NCBI GenBank assembly: GCA_964633205.1
Contig: CAZWFN010000169.1
Coordinates: forward strand, 1 to 12,485
DNA: 12,485 nucleotides
Direction: 5' to 3'
Source of the DNA: CAYVQE01 sp964633205
Lineage (GTDB): Bacteria; Myxococcota; B64-G9
In this document: in pieces, positions 1 through 6,550 of the stretch
Layout: every line of letters starts with the position of its first letter
Numbering within the stretch: position 1 is the stretch's first letter
Notes under the pieces: model-generated
Database searches by the model: none
Seen by the model: the letters and a program-made list of their open reading frames with translations, nothing else
What the model was told of the DNA's origin: nothing
Program-made: the position numbers and the translations under genes

Positions 1-114
1 CGACTCTCGGTTGGCTTGGGAGCGGATGATAGCCGGGCCGGCCGGCGAAATCAAACCAGCCGCGGCCGCGACCTGCAGCGCTGGGAGGTGCTCCGAGCGG
101 CTTCTCGTTTTTGG

Positions 115-143
115 TTGTCAGCTGCACATTCGTTCAGTATGCT
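115..143 (+). promoter_or_regulatory. sigma-70-type promoter for a leaderless transcript
   Basis: TTGTCA at 115-120 and TATGCT at 138-143 are separated by exactly 17 bp. Only six bases lie between the -10 hexamer and the ATG at 150, so initiation at the usual distance would begin on or beside the A of the start codon. No Shine-Dalgarno sequence precedes this ATG, which fits a leaderless mRNA. The hexamers are read directly; promoter activity is inferred. Confidence 0.6.
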
Positions 144-149
144 GGCGCC

Positions 150-1280
150 ATGTCGGATGTGCGCAAGCTCGAGCTGTTGGCCGGTCAGGCGAGCTTCGAT
201 CTGTCGTGCGCCTGCGGGCTGGAGCCCAGCCGCCGGCGGGCGGCCGGGGAGCGCTGGGTGGTGCCGATCATCCTGCCCGACGGCCGGCGGCTGCGCACGC
301 TCAAGGTGCTGCTGGACAATCGCTGTCCCAACGACTGCGCCTACTGTGCCCAGCGGGCCGCGGCCGGCGGCCGGCGGGCGCACTTTCGGCCCGAGGAGCT
401 GGCGCGGCTGACGGCCGAGATGGTGCGCGCCGGGCGCGTCGAGGCGCTGTTTCTGTCCTCCGGGCTGGGGCCGGACCCGGTGCGCACCATGGATTCCATG
501 CTGGCTGCGGTCGAGATCCTGCGCCGGCGCCATCACCACCGCGGCTTCATCCACCTCAAGGTGCTGCCCGGCGCCCAGCGGGCCCAGATCGAGCGCGGGG
601 CCCAACTGGCCCAGCGGCTGTCGATCAACCTGGAGGTGCCGGCCCAGCGCTACATGCGCGCGCTCAGCCGGCGCAAGGATCTGGACGGCGACATCCGCCA
701 GCGGCTGGCCTGGATCGCGGCCGCGGTGGCCGACCCGCGCAGCCGGGCCCGCGGCCACACCACCCAGTTCGTGGTCGGCGCCGCCGGCGAGCGCGATCGC
801 GACATCGTGCGCGCCGCTGGCGCGCTCTACCGCGACCAGGGCCTGAGCCGGGCCTACTACTCCAAGTTCCAGCCGCTGGCCGACACCCCGCTGGCGCAGC
901 AGGCCCCGGTGCCCTTCATGCGCGAGCACCGGCTGTACCAGGCCGACTTCTTGCTGCGCTGCTACGGCTTCGCCGCCGAAGAGATCCCCTTCGGCCCGGG
1001 CGGCGATCTGGATCTGGAGCAGGACCCCAAGGCCCGCTGGGCCGCGCTGCACCCGGAGCGCTTCCCGCTGGAGGTCAACCGGGCCGCGCCGGCGGCGCTG
1101 CTGCGGGTGCCCGGGCTGGGCCCGACCGCGGTGCGGCGCATCGTCGCCGCCCGGCGCCGCGAGCGGCTGCGCCGGCCCGAGGAGCTGGCCCGGCTGGGCG
1201 TACGGCTGCGCGCCGCCGCCGGCCACCTGCTGCTCGAAGGCCGGCTGGCCAGCAGCTGGGGCCAGCAGCGGCTGTTCTGA
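150..1280 (+). CDS. radical SAM protein with C-terminal helix-hairpin-helix, putative DNA modification/repair family
   Basis: This 376-residue protein has the radical SAM cluster motif as Cys59-x3-Cys63-x2-Cys66 within DNRCPNDCAYC. Before it lies a short N-terminal region (KLELLAGQASFDLSC) and after it the TIM-barrel portion, with the segments YYSKFQPLADTPL and LYQADFLLRCYGF. Residues about 320-351 (VPGLGPTAVRRIV, RPEELARLGV) form a helix-hairpin-helix, a nonspecific DNA-binding motif. This order matches, from memory, the family annotated as putative DNA modification/repair radical SAM protein, which is usually linked to a uracil-DNA-glycosylase-like gene; no such partner is visible here. The likely role is SAM-dependent radical chemistry on nucleic acid; the reaction is unknown. 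I chose the ATG at 150 rather than the upstream in-frame codon at 111 because family similarity starts there and the promoter at 115-143 would lie inside the longer reading frame. It faces the next gene convergently. Confidence 0.9.
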   Translation: MSDVRKLELLAGQASFDLSCACGLEPSRRRAAGERWVVPIILPDGRRLRTLKVLLDNRCPNDCAYCAQRAAAGGRRAHFRPEELARLTAEMVRAGRVEALFLSSGLGPDPVRTMDSMLAAVEILRRRHHHRGFIHLKVLPGAQRAQIERGAQLAQRLSINLEVPAQRYMRALSRRKDLDGDIRQRLAWIAAAVADPRSRARGHTTQFVVGAAGERDRDIVRAAGALYRDQGLSRAYYSKFQPLADTPLAQQAPVPFMREHRLYQADFLLRCYGFAAEEIPFGPGGDLDLEQDPKARWAALHPERFPLEVNRAAPAALLRVPGLGPTAVRRIVAARRRERLRRPEELARLGVRLRAAAGHLLLEGRLASSWGQQRLF

Positions 1281-1300
1281 TGGCGGTCGCTCCTCGAGAC

Positions 1301-1327
1301 CGGTCGCGGTCGAACTCGAACCGGCGG
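1301..1327 (+). repeat. 27-bp dispersed repeat, copy A
   Basis: These 27 bases just after the radical SAM stop codon match 2529-2555 at 25 of 27 positions in the same orientation. The second copy is part of the ceramidase coding sequence (its C-terminal ELDRDRD tail). This indicates a short repeat that has been copied around, not chance GC similarity. Confidence 0.6.
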
Positions 1328-1333
1328 CGCTTG

Positions 1334-1361
1334 CGGGAGGGGATGAACCCCTCCCCTACGG
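1334..1361 (+). repeat. REP-like palindromic repeat, copy 1
   Basis: A perfect 8-bp stem (GGGAGGGG at 1335-1342, CCCCTCCC at 1348-1355) encloses the loop ATGAA, followed by CTACGG. All 28 bases are identical to copy 2 at 2343-2370, and copy 3 near 6551 is an inverted variant. It lies between two convergent genes, so it may act as a bidirectional transcript end, but there is no T-run. I do not recognise a named family. Confidence 0.8.
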
Positions 1362-1376
1362 GTTCAACACGGTTTC

Positions 1377-1396
1377 GTCCCGGCTGCGGCCGGGAC
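1377..1396. repeat. short perfect hairpin, repeat-associated
   Basis: GTCCCGGC at 1377-1384 pairs perfectly with GCCGGGAC at 1389-1396 around the loop TGCG. Its first 16 bases match 2497-2512 at 15 of 16 positions, where the right arm has decayed. It lies 15 bp beyond palindromic copy 1 and seems to belong to the same composite repeat region. Confidence 0.5.
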
Positions 1397-1533
1397 CGTG
1401 CTCAGGACCGATCGCGATCGTGTTCTGATGGCGGCTGTGGCTGCTGTGGACTTTGTTGAAACGCTCGCGCCGCTGAAGGCCGGACGCGGAACCGTTCTCG
1501 GTCGCCGGCCGGCCTTCGAGTGCTTGAAGTGCA

Positions 1534-1737
1534 TCACCGCGGCGGGTCGGGCGAATCGCCCTGATCGGAAGCATCGCGGGCGGAGTGGCCAGGACCGGGC
1601 TCCCGGCGCAGCCGGTCGGCGAACCGCTCCTGGTACGCCAAGTAGTGGTCGATCAGCCGGCGCGGCTCATTGCCGTGCTCACGAGAGATCGCCTCTCGTG
1701 CGTGTCGGGTGGCCTCTAGCCCGCGATCAGTGCTCAT
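1534..1737 (-). CDS. small protein partner of the PIN gene, possible antitoxin
   Basis: This 67-residue hydrophilic protein begins MSTDRGLEATRHAREAIS and continues HGNEPRRLIDHYLAYQERFADRL. The pattern (aromatic- and charge-rich helices, an R..I..EHG.. core) resembles small proteins often encoded next to PIN genes, although I cannot name a family with confidence. The ATG at 1737 is favoured over an earlier in-frame start because a GGAGAG Shine-Dalgarno sits just upstream of it. Its start lies inside the last codons of the PIN gene (11-bp overlap), so the two are almost certainly translationally coupled. The order, toxin-like gene first, is the reverse of classical vapBC. The last 20 residues are rich in Gly, Pro, Asp and Arg and are probably disordered. 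An antitoxin role is inferred from position and size only. Confidence 0.7.
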   Translation of the reverse strand: MSTDRGLEATRHAREAISREHGNEPRRLIDHYLAYQERFADRLRREPGPGHSARDASDQGDSPDPPR

Positions 1738-2209
1738 CGTCTCTCTCCTGCAACTCAAGTGGGGTCACCAAGTCCGGACTGTACAGCCCCAACAATGTGT
1801 TCACCCTCCGGATATGCCCAAACTTATTGGCATTCGCGAGATGCCTGCAGTTCCAGGTTACCAGGAAATCGCAGCGGTGATACGAGGCCAGCGCCAGGTG
1901 GAGAGCATCACCAGCTGGGTCCGCGGGCATGACCCGGCGGGCGATATAGGTCTCGACGATTTCGACCACCGGTTCCTCGATCGCGAGGAGGGGGAGTCGG
2001 CTCACCAGCTCGATGCATTCCTGCCGCTTCTGATAGTCGCCGCGCTCCAGCTCATCGATGACCGCAGGGCTCGTCACCAGCTCGTGCCTTTCAACGGCCA
2101 CCTCCCACCATGTTCGGGTCCAGTCGCGGCGGGCGATCATGTCCGGTTCGGTGCGCACTTCGTGGTAGAAACTCGGAACACTGGTCTCGATGTAGACCAA
2201 AGGCTTCAT
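1727..2209 (-). CDS. PIN-domain protein, putative VapC-like ribonuclease
   Basis: The 160-residue product starts MKPLVYIETSVPSFYHEVR, the typical first strand of a PIN domain with an acidic residue (Glu8) in the first metal position. Other likely metal ligands are Glu53 (AVIDELERG), Asp97/Asp101 (MPADPAGDALHLA) and Asp114, followed by the FLVTWNCRHLANA strand. PIN domains are Mg/Mn-dependent single-strand RNA nucleases, and many are toxins. The length is slightly above the usual VapC range of about 130-140. The start at 2209 is the first Met of the domain; upstream in-frame sequence lacks similarity. Bases are visibly less GC-rich than in neighbouring genes, suggesting horizontal acquisition. 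It forms a two-gene unit with the overlapping small gene downstream. A non-toxin nuclease role is possible. Confidence 0.88.
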   Translation of the reverse strand: MKPLVYIETSVPSFYHEVRTEPDMIARRDWTRTWWEVAVERHELVTSPAVIDELERGDYQKRQECIELVSRLPLLAIEEPVVEIVETYIARRVMPADPAGDALHLALASYHRCDFLVTWNCRHLANANKFGHIRRVNTLLGLYSPDLVTPLELQERDDEH

Positions 2210-2216
2210 CGTCTCG

Positions 2217-2245
2217 ATACTAGCGCTGCGAGAATTGCGGCACAA
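2217..2245 (-). promoter_or_regulatory. possible leaderless promoter for the PIN gene
   Basis: On the minus strand TTGTGC (2245-2240) and TAGTAT (2222-2217) are 17 bp apart, and only seven bases separate the -10 from the ATG at 2209. The spacing copies that of the radical SAM gene. The -35 hexamer is weak (three of six consensus bases), so the call rests mainly on the repeated geometry. Confidence 0.4.
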
Positions 2246-2342
2246 GAGGCTCCCTGATTCTTCGACAGGTGTAGTTCTCCAGACACCAGCTCTATCCCGG
2301 AGAATCGCGATTGCGTTCGGGCTTCTCGATCCGGCGAGTTTA

Positions 2343-2370
2343 CGGGAGGGGATGAACCCCTCCCCTACGG
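2343..2370 (+). repeat. REP-like palindromic repeat, copy 2
   Basis: All 28 bases are identical to 1334-1361, with the same orientation and the same perfect 8-bp stem (2344-2351 with 2357-2364) and ATGAA loop. The following ten bases are also similar (7 of 10). It lies downstream of the ceramidase gene and upstream of the PIN promoter, so copies 1 and 2 bracket the PIN island. Confidence 0.8.
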
Positions 2371-2521
2371 ATTCGACATGCTTAGAGTCTTCCGTCGTCA
2401 GTTCTCTGCAATTTGCGTAGAAGTTGTCGAGGCTCTCCATCGGTGCATCAACTCCAACGCGGCCCGACCTTTTTGGTTGCGGCGGAGCCGCGATGGGTCC
2501 CGGCTGTGGCCGCAATCCGCT

Positions 2522-3247
2522 TCAGTCCCGGTCGCGGTCGAGCTCGAACTGGCGGAAGTGAAGGAAGGCGGGCAGCACGGCCAGGGCGCTGAGCAGGTGC
2601 CAGACCACGTGGCCGTGCCAGAAGGCGTTGTCCGGCTGGCACCAGATGCGGTTGACGTCGAGCAGGCTGAACCCCTCGGCCAGCGCCAGCAGCACCACCG
2701 CTACCGCGAACCAGCGCACCCGGTGGCGCGGCCGCCGGGCGCGGCGCCACAGCGCGATCTCGAAGGCGATCAGCACCAAGGCCAGCCCGGCGATCAGCAG
2801 CTGGAAGGGAAAGCCCAGCCGGTACAGCCCCCACACCAGGACCGACATGCCGACGACGAAGAGCCAGTAGAACAGCCGCCCGCCGCCGCGGCCCAGCCAG
2901 CCGCAGCGGCGCAGGTCGATGGCCAGCATCAAGCCCACCCAGAAGAACATGCCGACGAAGTCGAGCAGCTGGCCCGGGAAGATGTTGGACAGGTGGTAGA
3001 GCAGGCTGAAGCTGCCCATGATCGCCGCGGTCGGGGCGAACCAGGCCACGGTGGGGTTGCGCCGGCGCAGCCACAGCCCGAAGCACAGCCCGGCCACGGC
3101 CAGGTAGGCCAGGTTGGACCAGGTATTGGCCGGCTCGGAGACCACCGCACAGACGGTGGGCTCGCACCACTTGATGTTGGGCGGGCCGAAGCGCTCGGCC
3201 CAGTCGTGCCAGAAGCAGCCCGCTGGATGGGGGTTGACCGTGTTCAT
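2522..3247 (-). CDS. alkaline-ceramidase-like integral membrane hydrolase (CREST superfamily)
   Basis: The 241-residue protein is mostly hydrophobic, with about six or seven membrane segments. It carries the alkaline ceramidase active-site pattern: Ser81-x3-His85 (SLLYH), Asp96 eleven residues later, and a C-terminal His213-x3-His217 (HVVWHLLSAL). These match in spacing the zinc-binding and catalytic residues of human ACER3 (Ser77, His81, Asp92, His217, His221). The N-terminal KWCEPT and EPANTWSN segments match the WCE and N..SN region near its calcium site, with some ligand positions changed. The expected reaction is hydrolysis of the ceramide amide to a sphingoid base and a fatty acid in the membrane. 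The ATG at 3247 is favoured over an upstream in-frame start because a promoter-like pair ends eight bases before it and similarity begins nearby. The tail ELDRDRD coincides with a dispersed DNA repeat. Confidence 0.9.
   Translation of the reverse strand: MNTVNPHPAGCFWHDWAERFGPPNIKWCEPTVCAVVSEPANTWSNLAYLAVAGLCFGLWLRRRNPTVAWFAPTAAIMGSFSLLYHLSNIFPGQLLDFVGMFFWVGLMLAIDLRRCGWLGRGGGRLFYWLFVVGMSVLVWGLYRLGFPFQLLIAGLALVLIAFEIALWRRARRPRHRVRWFAVAVVLLALAEGFSLLDVNRIWCQPDNAFWHGHVVWHLLSALAVLPAFLHFRQFELDRDRD
2529..2555 (+). repeat. 27-bp dispersed repeat, copy B (inside ceramidase 3' end)
   Basis: It matches 1301-1327 at 25 of 27 positions. On the minus strand it encodes most of the last ten ceramidase residues, so the C-terminal tail may derive from repeat sequence. 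Confidence 0.55.
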
Positions 3248-3255
3248 GGCCCCGC

Positions 3256-3284
3256 AGTCTATGCCGCCGCCGCGACCGGCGCAA
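3256..3284 (-). promoter_or_regulatory. possible leaderless promoter for the ceramidase
   Basis: On the minus strand TTGCGC (3284-3279) and TAGACT (3261-3256) are 17 bp apart, with eight bases between the -10 and the ATG at 3247. The short G-rich sequence in between (GCGGGG) could be a weak Shine-Dalgarno, so a very short leader is the alternative. Confidence 0.42.
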
Positions 3285-3300
3285 TCCACCGGCGCCCACC

Positions 3301-3425
3301 CTGATTTCCCACCTCGGCCGCGATCTCTGCGTCAGACCGGCTGATTCAATGCTCGACGTAGATGACTACGCCTCCGCTTGAATCAGCCGGTCTTCCTTGA
3401 CCTCGCGGCCGATCTGGGAAATCAG
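3301..3425. repeat. 125-bp imperfect long inverted repeat
   Basis: The inner arms are a perfect 16-bp inverted repeat: 3334-3349 pairs with 3378-3393. Beyond a variable stretch of about ten bases, the outer arms 3301-3323 and 3403-3425 match at 21 of 23 positions. The 28-base centre holds a nested hairpin, CGTAG (3357-3361) with CTACG (3366-3370). The whole can fold as one long cruciform or RNA hairpin. It lies upstream of both divergent genes, so it is not an obvious terminator. It could be a MITE-like relic or two facing copies of a gene fragment. Confidence 0.8.
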
Positions 3426-3594
3426 CCGTAAAGTGCTGGGAGGTCCTGGGCCCACCGCCGGCCGGCGGGGGGCGCGGGTGCCGCTCCCGTTGGACGGCCT
3501 CGAACCGCATACGCCTGACCGCCGCGCAGAGATAACGGAAACAGAGCCTTGGAGGTTTGCTGGATCGCCTCGGCGCGATGGGGTATCGATCGAC

Positions 3595-3610
3595 TGGCAC
3601 ACCGAATGCA
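3595..3610 (+). promoter_or_regulatory. sigma-54-type -24/-12 promoter element
   Basis: TGGCAC at 3595-3600, five bases, then ATGCA at 3606-3610. The invariant GG (3596-3597) and GC (3608-3609) are ten bases apart, exactly the spacing of the sigma-54 consensus TGGCAC-N5-TTGCA. Initiation about 12 bp downstream would give a leader of about 40 nt ending in a perfect Shine-Dalgarno. No enhancer site is evident. Confidence 0.5.
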
Positions 3611-3660
3611 TACCGCCGGCGCAACCGCAACGCGCGAATCTGCCGAAGGAGGATGCTGCC

Positions 3661-6468
3661 ATGCGACGTGGAACGCCCCTGATACTGGCCGGCCTGTGCC
3701 TGCTGATCGCGGCCGTGGCCTACTGGCTGTGGGCGGGCGAGACCCCGGCCCCGCTGGAACCGGCCACCGTGACGCCCGCGACTGAACCGGACAGCAGCCC
3801 ATCCGAACCGGCTGCAACGGCGAGGCCGAGTCAGGGGCGACAGCCGACCCGGGCCGTACTGCCCGAGCCGCGCCGGCAGGCCGAGCCCGAGGGCACGCTG
3901 CGGCTGGAGGGCCAGGTGCTCGATGGCGGCGACCTGCCGCTGGCCGGCGCCCAGGTGGCCATCGACACCGAGCCGCAACGCATCACGCGCAGCGGCCGCG
4001 ACGGCAGCTTCCACTTCGACCGGCTGATCGGCCGGCGCTACCGGCTGACCGCGCGCAAGGCCGAACGGGTGGGCGGCCCGGTGCAGCACCAGCTCAGCAC
4101 GGAGTCGGATCCGGTCATCCTGCGCCTGCGCCTCGGCGCGGTGCTGGCGGTGCAGGTGGTCGCGGCCGGCAGCGGCGAGCCGGTGGCCGGGGCGGTGGTC
4201 GAGCTGCGCGGCGACCAGCGGCTGGTGACCAGCAGCGGGCCCGACGGCCGGGCCCGGTTCGAAGGGGTGGCCGGCGGCGGCGCCGTGCTGCACGTGGCCG
4301 CGGCCGGCCACGCCCCGGCCCGGCAGCTGGTCGCCGTGCCCGACGGGGCGGTGGACGAGCCGGTGCAGGTGCGCATCGCCCTGGAGCGCGGCGCACCGGT
4401 GCGCGGCCGGGTGGTGGACAGCCGAGGGGCGCCGGTGGCCGGCGCCCGGGTGGTGGCGGTCGATACCGGCGCCCTGCTCGATCTGCAGGACGCGGAGCAC
4501 GACGGGGCGGCCAGCGACGCCGAGGGCCGCTTCGAGCTGCCGGCCGTGGCCGCCGGCACGTATCGGGCGGTGGCCACCGCCGCGGGCCACCCGCGATCCA
4601 GCTCCGAACCCTTCACCAGCGACGGCCAGCGGCCGGTGACCGGGGTGGAGGTGGTGCTGGCCCAGAGCGGCACCATCGCCGGCCGGGTGGTCGGCCGCGG
4701 CGGCCGGCCGGCGGCCTGGGCGCGGCTGCGCGTCGGGCCCGCCGGCGATGCCATCCGCCCGGGCGTGCTCGGTGGCATGGGCCGCCGTGCGGCCACCGCC
4801 GACGCCGAGGGCGCCTTCCGCATCGAGGGCCTGAAGCGCACCGAGCTCGAGGTGCTGGCCGTGGGCGAGCGGGCCAGCAGCGAGCCGCTGCGGGTCGATC
4901 TGCGCGCCAGCCCCACGGCCGAGGATCTGGAGCTGCGCCTGGTGGTCGACGGCCGCATCGCCGGCCGCGTGGTCGACGGTCGCGGCCGGCCGGTGGCCGA
5001 GGTGACCGTCAGCGCCGCAGCCGACATCTGGGCCCAGGGTCTCGACAGCGCGGCCAGCTTGCGCGGCCGCGCCAGCGATCTGACCGACGGCGGCGGCAAC
5101 TTCGCCCTCGAGGGCCTGCCCGAGGGCCGCTACCGGCTGCGGGCCAGCCGTTCGGCCGGCGCCTTCGTCCACCACTTCCGGCCCGGGGTGGCCGCGCGCA
5201 CCGGCGACGAGGACGTGGAGCTGGTGCTCGAGCGCGAGGGCGGTCTGCGCGGCCGGGTGGTCTTCGCCGGCGGCGGCAGCCCGCAGCGCTTCAGCGTGGC
5301 CGTGGGCGGTCCGCCGGGCGTGCCCTTCGCCAGCCCCGACGGCGGCTTCGAGCTGCCCGAGGTGCCCCCGGGCGAGTACACCGTGCGCGTGCACGGCGAT
5401 GCCTTCGCCGATGTCGACCTGGAGGGCGTCGAGGTGCAGGCCGAGCAGGTGACCGACCTGGGCAGCATCGAGGTCCGGCCTGGGCGCACCATCCGCGGCC
5501 GGGTGGTCGACGGCCGGGGCGAGCCGGTGGCCGAGGCCAGCGTGATGGTGGCCAACCGCCTGATCGGCGACGGCAGCCGGGCGGCCACCGAGCTGGGCGC
5601 GGCAGCCGCCCAACAGATGGGCCTGCGGCGCACCATCAGCGGACCCGACGGCCGCTTCCGCATCGGCGGCATCGACGATCAGTCCCAGATCGCGCTGGCC
5701 GAGCACGAGCAGCTCGGCCGCTCGCTGCCGGTGCAGGTGCCGGCCGGCCAGGCCAGCCCGGTGCTGGAGCTGGTGATCGAGGGCTTCGCCAGCCTGTCCG
5801 GCCGCATCAGCAGCGGCGGCCAGCCGGCGGCCGGGGCCCTGGTCTCGGCCAGCGCCACCGGCCAGGCCGAGCAGGCGGTGGTGGTCCACGCCGGCGACGA
5901 CGGCCGCTATCGCATCGACAAGCTGCCCGCCGGCGAGCACCGCGTGTCGGCCAACCTGGTCGACAAGACCAGCCTGGGCGGCCGCGGCGAGGCGCGCATG
6001 ATCACGCTGCGCGCCGGCGAGCAGCAGCAGCTGGACATCGACATCCCCAAGGGCCAGGTGGAGCTGACCGTGCAGGTGCGCGGCGTCGAGGGGGCGCCCA
6101 TCGACTCCGCCCAGATCTTCCTGATACCCGGCCAGGTCGACTTATCGGTCGCCGCCGAGCTGAACCAGCTGGCCGCATCCAGCGGCGGCAGCCTGATCAG
6201 CGGCTTCTGGTTGCCCCAGAAGGCGGCCGTGTTGGCCGACCTGGAGCCCGGCGCCTACAGCCTGTGCGTCATCCCCATCAATGGCTCCATGAACGACCCG
6301 GCCTTCCTCACCAAGCTGCAAAAACACCGGCACGGTTTGCAGGTGCACTGCCAGCCGCTGGAGATCGCGGCCAGCCCGACCGAGCAGAGCCACACCGCGG
6401 TGGTCCCGCCCATGGCGCCCTTCCCCGAAGATCCGCCGCCGGCCGACGGCGGCAGCGCCGCGCCCTGA
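3661..6468 (+). CDS. membrane-anchored protein of tandem carboxypeptidase-regulatory-like domains
   Basis: The 935-residue protein starts at an ATG preceded by AAGGAGG seven bases upstream, far better than any earlier in-frame start. Residues about 5-26 form one hydrophobic segment (LILAGLCLLIAAVAYWLW), a signal anchor or uncleaved signal. A Pro/Thr/Ala-rich linker runs to about residue 77. The rest is roughly nine beta-sandwich repeats of 80-100 residues, each opening with a motif like GRVVDGRGRPVAEV; clear openings are near residues 78, 162, 247, 339, 433, 530, 611, 713 and 800. This is the pattern of carboxypeptidase-regulatory-like/SpaA-type domains, used in secreted proteins as structural or adhesive modules. 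The Pro-rich C-terminus ends without a sorting signal. No enzymatic domain is visible. Likely role: periplasmic or cell-surface scaffold or adhesin. Sigma-54 control is suggested by the element at 3595-3610. Confidence 0.9.
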   Translation: MRRGTPLILAGLCLLIAAVAYWLWAGETPAPLEPATVTPATEPDSSPSEPAATARPSQGRQPTRAVLPEPRRQAEPEGTLRLEGQVLDGGDLPLAGAQVAIDTEPQRITRSGRDGSFHFDRLIGRRYRLTARKAERVGGPVQHQLSTESDPVILRLRLGAVLAVQVVAAGSGEPVAGAVVELRGDQRLVTSSGPDGRARFEGVAGGGAVLHVAAAGHAPARQLVAVPDGAVDEPVQVRIALERGAPVRGRVVDSRGAPVAGARVVAVDTGALLDLQDAEHDGAASDAEGRFELPAVAAGTYRAVATAAGHPRSSSEPFTSDGQRPVTGVEVVLAQSGTIAGRVVGRGGRPAAWARLRVGPAGDAIRPGVLGGMGRRAATADAEGAFRIEGLKRTELEVLAVGERASSEPLRVDLRASPTAEDLELRLVVDGRIAGRVVDGRGRPVAEVTVSAAADIWAQGLDSAASLRGRASDLTDGGGNFALEGLPEGRYRLRASRSAGAFVHHFRPGVAARTGDEDVELVLEREGGLRGRVVFAGGGSPQRFSVAVGGPPGVPFASPDGGFELPEVPPGEYTVRVHGDAFADVDLEGVEVQAEQVTDLGSIEVRPGRTIRGRVVDGRGEPVAEASVMVANRLIGDGSRAATELGAAAAQQMGLRRTISGPDGRFRIGGIDDQSQIALAEHEQLGRSLPVQVPAGQASPVLELVIEGFASLSGRISSGGQPAAGALVSASATGQAEQAVVVHAGDDGRYRIDKLPAGEHRVSANLVDKTSLGGRGEARMITLRAGEQQQLDIDIPKGQVELTVQVRGVEGAPIDSAQIFLIPGQVDLSVAAELNQLAASSGGSLISGFWLPQKAAVLADLEPGAYSLCVIPINGSMNDPAFLTKLQKHRHGLQVHCQPLEIAASPTEQSHTAVVPPMAPFPEDPPPADGGSAAP

Positions 6469-6550
6469 GCCCGCTCGACCGAAGCTCCCCGCCCTTCGAG
6501 TGTGTCGACAAGTCCGAAATGACGTATTCCTTTCGCAAAACGGCATTCCG

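Larger units (their letters stand above)
2210..2521. other. 312-bp intergenic region between PIN gene and ceramidase
   Basis: No convincing gene is present. It contains the PIN promoter (2217-2245), palindromic repeat copy 2 (2343-2370), and a 16-base stretch at 2497-2512 that matches the hairpin at 1377-1392 at 15 of 16 bases. The part from about 2210 to 2470 is lower in GC than the surrounding genes. Confidence 0.7.
3248..3660. other. 413-bp divergent intergenic region
   Basis: It separates the ceramidase (minus) from the repeat-protein gene (plus). It contains the ceramidase promoter (3256-3284), a long imperfect inverted repeat (3301-3425), and a sigma-54-type element (3595-3610). Several open frames cross it but none shows a start site or recognisable protein similarity. 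Confidence 0.7.

Noticed and set aside
51..1226. 391-residue minus-strand frame opposite the radical SAM gene
   Set aside because: Composition is Gln/Gly/Ala/Arg-rich with no motif, whereas the plus strand holds a complete radical SAM/HhH protein.
2629..2645. TGGCAC near 2635 and near 3212 (minus) as further sigma-54 promoters
   Set aside because: The downstream GC is at the wrong distance (eight or nine bases instead of ten) and both lie inside the ceramidase gene.
2378..3304. 308-residue plus-strand frame opposite the ceramidase
   Set aside because: Repetitive Gln/Ala/Pro/His composition; the minus strand keeps all ceramidase active-site residues.
3346..5940. 864-residue open frame on the minus strand opposite the repeat-protein gene
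   Set aside because: It is a low-complexity Ala/Gly/His/Arg sequence mirroring the plus-strand repeats; the plus frame has a signal anchor, a perfect Shine-Dalgarno and recognisable domains.
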